A DNA stretch of 64,000 bases from Thermofilaceae archaeon (GTDB lineage: Archaea > Thermoproteota > Thermoprotei > Thermofilales > Thermofilaceae). The stretch is from NCBI GenBank assembly GCA_038731975.1, contig JAVYQJ010000003.1, forward strand, positions 1 through 64,000. Direction: 5' to 3'. Positions 60,603 through 64,000 of the stretch are shown here, piece by piece. A program made the translations under genes and the position numbers. Below the pieces are notes generated by a model. It was not told the DNA's origin. It did no database searches and saw nothing but the letters and a program-made list of their open reading frames with translations. Numbering within the stretch: position 1 is the first letter of the stretch; every line of letters starts with the position of its first letter.

Positions 60603-61833
60603 TGTGGCAAAGGGGGTGCGTGTAAGCGAGCAGGAAGTTAGATCACTGTTAGAGCCTTATGCTCACGTACTTCCCCAGAGCCTGGTAGAAGAGGTTGTAA
60701 AGGAAGTTGTAGCTGCAGGCTTGACGGAGGACGAGGCGAGGAAAGTGGTTGAGCGAGTGGTTCACGAGTACACTAAGAGTCTCGCTGAGCCTGGAGAAGC
60801 TGTGGGGATGGTCGCGGCGCAGTCCATCGGCGAACCTAGCACGCAAATGACCTTGAGAACATTTCACTTCGCTGGAGTCAGGGAGCTCAACGTAACATTG
60901 GGTTTACCCCGCCTGATAGAAATCGTCGATGCGAGGAAGACGGTCTCAACGCCTATAATGGAAGTATACCTCGAAGGCGATTACGCAAAAAGTAGGGAGA
61001 AGGCTCTAAAGATCGCTAGTGAGCTTGAACTGACAACAATTGAGAACGTAGCCAAAGCGATAACGATCGATTACATCGACTATTCGATAGTCATCGAGCT
61101 AGACCCGGAGGTGTTGGAGAACCGAGGGATAGAACCTCGCGATGTCGTGAAAGCTCTAAACAGAATCAAGGGGAAGAAGGGAAGTGTGGAACAGGAAGGA
61201 TATACGATATTTTTCAGGACCGGCTTGGATGATGTAACAAAACTGAGAAAATTGTACGATAAAGTAAGGACGCAGAGGGTGAAGGGTGTAAAGGGTATTA
61301 AGAGAGCGGTTGTGCGCTACGACGAGAAGCTGGGAGAGTACAAGATTATAACTGAAGGATCGAATTTGGTCGCTGCACTCAGTATAGAGGGCGTTGACTA
61401 CAGACGGACAATAAGCAATAACATCCACGAGATTGCCGAAGTGCTGGGGATAGAAGCTGCAAGGACGATGATAATCAAAGAGATGAAGAAGGTCCTCGAC
61501 GAGCAGGGGCTCGACGTTGATATACGCCACATCATGCTTGTTGCTGACGCAATGACGTTCAATGGTCGGGTGAGACAGGTAGGTCGGCATGGTGTTGCGG
61601 GCGAGAAGCCAGGTGTGCTAGCCAGAGCGGCTTTCGAGGTGACCGTAAAGCACCTTATAGACTCGGCAGCTAGGGGCGAGCTCGATGAGTTGAGGGGTGT
61701 TATCGAAAATGTAATAGTAGGATCGCGCGTCGTGCCGCTGGGCACAGGTCTCGTTAAACTGCTAATGCGGTACCCGCTATCCGGTAGAGAGAGCAGTGTT
61801 GGTGAAGCAGGAGAGCAAACGCTCTCACGCTAA
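60595..61833 (+). CDS. rpoA2: RNA polymerase subunit A'' (Rpb1 C-terminal)
   Basis: 412 residues. The trigger-loop motif [25 protein letters not shown] and the following [14 protein letters not shown] are present. The C-terminus [26 protein letters not shown] completes the jaw and clamp. Overlaps rpoA1 by 8 bp with a GTG at 60595; a GTG at 60604 is another possible start. The split point is the usual archaeal one. Confidence 0.96.
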   Translation: MVDVAKGVRVSEQEVRSLLEPYAHVLPQSLVEEVVKEVVAAGLTEDEARKVVERVVHEYTKSLAEPGEAVGMVAAQSIGEPSTQMTLRTFHFAGVRELNVTLGLPRLIEIVDARKTVSTPIMEVYLEGDYAKSREKALKIASELELTTIENVAKAITIDYIDYSIVIELDPEVLENRGIEPRDVVKALNRIKGKKGSVEQEGYTIFFRTGLDDVTKLRKLYDKVRTQRVKGVKGIKRAVVRYDEKLGEYKIITEGSNLVAALSIEGVDYRRTISNNIHEIAEVLGIEAARTMIIKEMKKVLDEQGLDVDIRHIMLVADAMTFNGRVRQVGRHGVAGEKPGVLARAAFEVTVKHLIDSAARGELDELRGVIENVIVGSRVVPLGTGLVKLLMRYPLSGRESSVGEAGEQTLSR

Positions 61834-61867
61834 CTTTATAGGCCGAGTCCGGGTAGCCCCCAAGGAG

Positions 61868-61921
61868 ATGCTAAGAATTGGTTACCAACGCTCTACGATG
61901 GTGATGCTATGGATATTGTAA
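61868..61921 (+). other. Possible 17-codon upstream ORF over the rpl30e start
   Basis: After aaggag an ATG at 61868 opens 17 codons (MLRIGYQ...) and stops at 61919-61921, overlapping the rpl30e ATG (61909) in another frame. The TATA-like aactttatag (61831-61840) would place transcription start just before it. It may be translated and tune L30e expression, or be chance. Confidence 0.3.
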
Positions 61922-62208
61922 GAGAGATACAGACGGCGTTGAGAACTGGGAAGGTGGTGATTGGATCAAAGGAGACGCTCTCAGCCATTACTAGCGGAAG
62001 AGCAAAGCTAGTTATAGTGGCTTCCAATATTCCAGGGCAGATCAGGAGGGATGTGGAGAAATACTGTAAACTGAGTGGAACGCCTCTTTACGAATTCCCA
62101 GGCACCTCATGGGACTTAGGCGCAGTCTGCAACAAGCCTTTCGTAGTTGCCGCCATGGCTATCTTGGATCCTGGTGAGAGCAACATACTTGATGTCGTGA
62201 AAGGTTGA
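61909..62208 (+). CDS. rpl30e: Ribosomal protein L30e (eL30)
   Basis: 99 residues. The L7Ae/L30e fold is clear: GKVVIGSKETLSAITSGRAKLVIVASNIP and YEFPGTSWDLGAVCNKPFVVAAMAILDPG. It binds kink-turn RNA in the large subunit. It follows rpoA2 by 75 bp, containing its own TATA-like box, and precedes nusA by 14 bp. Confidence 0.95.
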   Translation: MDIVREIQTALRTGKVVIGSKETLSAITSGRAKLVIVASNIPGQIRRDVEKYCKLSGTPLYEFPGTSWDLGAVCNKPFVVAAMAILDPGESNILDVVKG

Positions 62209-62222
62209 GTGGGGTGTAGACT

Positions 62223-62654
62223 ATGGCGAACATCAAGCTGACTGAAAAAGAGATGCAATACATCTCCCTTTTTGAAGCGCTTACGCAGGTGGAAGTTCTA
62301 GACTGCATTAACGACGAGGAAAACAATCGCCTGATCTTTATCGTCAGGCGGGGTATGGCCGGTAAAGCGATAGGTGCAGGAGGAGCGAATGCCAAGCTAA
62401 TGAAGAAACTGATAGGGAAAGACGTGGAGGTGGTAGAACAAGGACTGACTCTAGATGACCTGATACGAGCTGCCCTATTCCCAGCAAAGGTTCTATCTAT
62501 CGAGATGAGAGAGAACAGTAACGGGAGTAAAGTAGCTATCGTAGAAGTTCCAGCAGAGCAGAAAGGGTTGGCTATCGGGAAGGGGGGGAGGAACGTTAAA
62601 CGAGCGAAGTTGCTTGCACGAAGATACTTCGGGGTTGATGTCGCGTTAAAGTAA
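62223..62654 (+). CDS. nusA: NusA-like KH-domain transcription factor
   Basis: 143 residues with two KH domains: [20 protein letters not shown] and [23 protein letters not shown], each with a GxxG loop. The bacterial NusA N-terminal and S1 domains are absent, as is normal in archaea. Its place between L30e and S12 in the rpo operon is conserved. ATG 62223. Confidence 0.94.
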   Translation: MANIKLTEKEMQYISLFEALTQVEVLDCINDEENNRLIFIVRRGMAGKAIGAGGANAKLMKKLIGKDVEVVEQGLTLDDLIRAALFPAKVLSIEMRENSNGSKVAIVEVPAEQKGLAIGKGGRNVKRAKLLARRYFGVDVALK

Positions 62655-62688
62655 AAGCTTAAAAACTAGAAGGGGGTGCGCACTTAGC

Positions 62689-63132
62689 ATGCCTGGTTCA
62701 AAGTCTCCGAAAGGACTGTACGCTGCTAGGAAGCTGATCAAAAAGCGCAAGAAGTTTAGGTGGAGCGATGCGGAGTATAAGAGCAGGATGCTACGTCTTA
62801 AGGAAGAGTACGATCCCCTCGAGGGAGCGCCGATGGCCAGAGGTATCGTGCTCGAAAAAGTCGGTGTAGAAAGCCGGCAGCCCAACAGCGCTGTGCGCAA
62901 ATGCGTAAGAGTTCAGCTTATTAAAAACGGGAAAGTGGTAACAGCCTTTGTACCAGGCGATGGCGGGCTACTGTTCATAAACGAGCACGATGAGGTTGTG
63001 ATAGAGCGTATAGGAGGGCCTGAAGGTAAAGCCTACGGCGACCTGCCGGGCGTTCGTTTCAAAGTGATCAAGGTTAACGGTGTTGCTCTCAAGGAGCTCT
63101 TAAGGGGTAGGAAACAGAAGCCGACAAGGTAG
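62689..63132 (+). CDS. rps12: Ribosomal protein S12 (uS12)
   Basis: 147 residues. [36 protein letters not shown] and [28 protein letters not shown] contain the decoding-centre loops, including the PNS and the GDGG stretch. ATG 62689, with cttaaaaactag (62659-62670) as a TATA box, so S12 can be transcribed separately from the rpo operon. The next expected gene, S7, is replaced here by rpoD. Confidence 0.96.
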   Translation: MPGSKSPKGLYAARKLIKKRKKFRWSDAEYKSRMLRLKEEYDPLEGAPMARGIVLEKVGVESRQPNSAVRKCVRVQLIKNGKVVTAFVPGDGGLLFINEHDEVVIERIGGPEGKAYGDLPGVRFKVIKVNGVALKELLRGRKQKPTR

Positions 63133-63141
63133 GGGTTCACC

Positions 63142-63993
63142 TTGCCAAGCGAGGGCCCCCGCATAACTATAAAGAAAATCGAGGAGAACTACTGTGAGTT
63201 CGTTCTAGAGAACGTTACCCCAGCCGTGGCGAACACTCTAAGGAGAGTATTGATGGCCGATGTTCCCATATTAGCCATTGATGAAGTAGTGATTATCGAG
63301 AATAATTCCGTGCTCTTCGATGAAATCCTAGCTCATCGTTTAGCGCTAATACCGTTGAAAGTAGATGCAGATACCTACGAAACCCTACTGCAATGCTACG
63401 AAGAGGGCAAGAGGGATAGCTGTGTAGCCACTTTTACACTAGAAGTTGAAGCTGAAAAGCCGATGGTTGTCTACTCAGGGCACATGAAGTTTGGCGGTTT
63501 CATAGGCGAAATGGCATCGCTTGTCGGTGCGGAAGTGAAGCCGGTTTCAGACTTGATACCAATCGTAAAGCTAACCTCGGGTCAGAAGGTCGTACTCGAA
63601 GCTTACGCGAAGATGGGTACGGGAAAAGAGCATGCTAAGTGGCAGGCTGCATTAGCGGCCTACAAGTACTACCCGAGATTAACTATACTGGAAGAAGAAT
63701 GTGGAGCAAAGTGTGAAAAATGCATAGAAGCTTGTCCCAAAGGGATCTTAAGTATAGACGGTGGGAAGATAAAGGTTATCGACAGCAAAATTGAGGAATG
63801 CACAATGTGTAGGGCTTGCGAAGAAGCTTGTCCAGGAGTGATAAAGGTCTCGTGGGATGACACGAAGTTCATATTTAAAGTGGAAAATCATGGGATTCTT
63901 CCGATTTCTAAGATCGTAGATGTGGCGATGAGAAGGATTATCTGGAAAATAGATAATTTTATAAATGAAATTCAAAAATTATTATTTCTATAG
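63142..63993 (+). CDS. rpoD: RNA polymerase subunit D (Rpb3) with ferredoxin-like insert
   Basis: 283 residues. The alpha-like dimerisation domain includes AVANTLRRVLMADVPILAIDEV and NNSVLFDEILAHRLALIPL. An insert (about 185-235) carries two cysteine sets, CGAKCEKCIEACP and CTMCRACEEACP, the pattern of two [4Fe-4S] sites. Some archaeal D subunits keep one or both clusters, which stabilise the D-L heterodimer. TTG start at 63142, 9 bp after S12. The C-terminus ends at the last bases of the window (stop at 63991-63993). Confidence 0.93.
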   Translation: MPSEGPRITIKKIEENYCEFVLENVTPAVANTLRRVLMADVPILAIDEVVIIENNSVLFDEILAHRLALIPLKVDADTYETLLQCYEEGKRDSCVATFTLEVEAEKPMVVYSGHMKFGGFIGEMASLVGAEVKPVSDLIPIVKLTSGQKVVLEAYAKMGTGKEHAKWQAALAAYKYYPRLTILEEECGAKCEKCIEACPKGILSIDGGKIKVIDSKIEECTMCRACEEACPGVIKVSWDDTKFIFKVENHGILPISKIVDVAMRRIIWKIDNFINEIQKLLFL

Positions 63994-64000
63994 CACGAAG

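Overview
The window reads as chromosome of a hyperthermophilic crenarchaeon (Thermoproteota), most likely in or near the Thermofilales/Thermoproteales. The sequence evidence is as follows. The RNA polymerase largest subunit is split into A' and A'' while B is a single chain, and subunit D carries a ferredoxin-like insertion. There is a PolB1-type DNA polymerase and archaeal ether-lipid genes. The 5S rRNA gene stands alone. Most transcripts look leaderless, with a TATA-like box about 25-30 bp upstream of an ATG/GTG. All six tRNA genes are interrupted by introns, two of them at non-canonical positions. I see no insertion sequence, CRISPR array, prophage or obvious genomic island. Gene density is very high, and neighbouring ORFs often overlap by a few bases. 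The species assignment is inference.

Layout. 0-13 kb: tRNA-Lys, a DUF89 phosphatase, dCTP deaminase, AmrS radical SAM enzyme, tRNA-Gln, FGGY sugar kinase, PAC2 protein, a 53-residue ribbon-helix-helix protein, a metallo-beta-lactamase-fold hydrolase, glycerate 2-kinase, an OB-fold SSB, TatD, glycerol-1-phosphate dehydrogenase, MetRS and a tRNA methylthiotransferase. 13-24 kb: a secreted/membrane protein, tRNA-Leu, an FAU-1-like RNA-binding protein, a UPF0147/acetyltransferase/radical SAM operon, three small genes (including a cysteine-less DUF5679-like protein and a thioredoxin fold without its cysteines), PolB1, a 612-bp gap with a broken reading frame, and AspRS. 24-34 kb: dut plus SWIM protein, a small FtsX-type ABC pair, an RPA-like protein, Elf1, GGGP synthase, a KaiC-like ATPase, 5S rRNA, tRNA-Asn, a three-gene cassette (membrane protein, degenerate RecA-like, RuvC/YqgF-like), DGGGP synthase, tRNA-Ile and a PD-(D/E)XK protein. 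34-37 kb: a ribosomal protein block (L22, S3, L29, Rpp29, S17, L14), tRNA-Thr and a probable C/D box sRNA. 37-43 kb: an ABC importer operon. 43-52 kb: AglB, then the conserved replication/translation block (Nop10, aIF2-alpha, S27e, L44e, GINS, PriS, PriL, PCNA, TFS, aIF2-beta). 52-64 kb: PEP synthase and the rpoH-B-A'-A''-L30e-NusA-S12-rpoD operon.

Functionally the window is dominated by information processing: replication, transcription, translation and RNA modification. All three early enzymes of archaeal lipid assembly (G1P dehydrogenase, GGGP synthase, DGGGP synthase) lie within 24 kb. Glycerate 2-kinase and PEP synthase fit modified Entner-Doudoroff glycolysis and gluconeogenesis.

The most interesting items, in my view, are these. 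(1) An ABC importer has two paralogous ATPases with reciprocally degenerate catalytic motifs, predicting one working and one dead ATP site, with a 126-bp perfectly conserved tract suggesting gene conversion. (2) A membrane protein/degenerate RecA-like/RuvC-like cassette has no function I recognise. (3) A C/D sRNA lies upstream of the importer. (4) Two tRNA introns sit at non-canonical positions. (5) Several small proteins have lost the metal or redox cysteines of their families.
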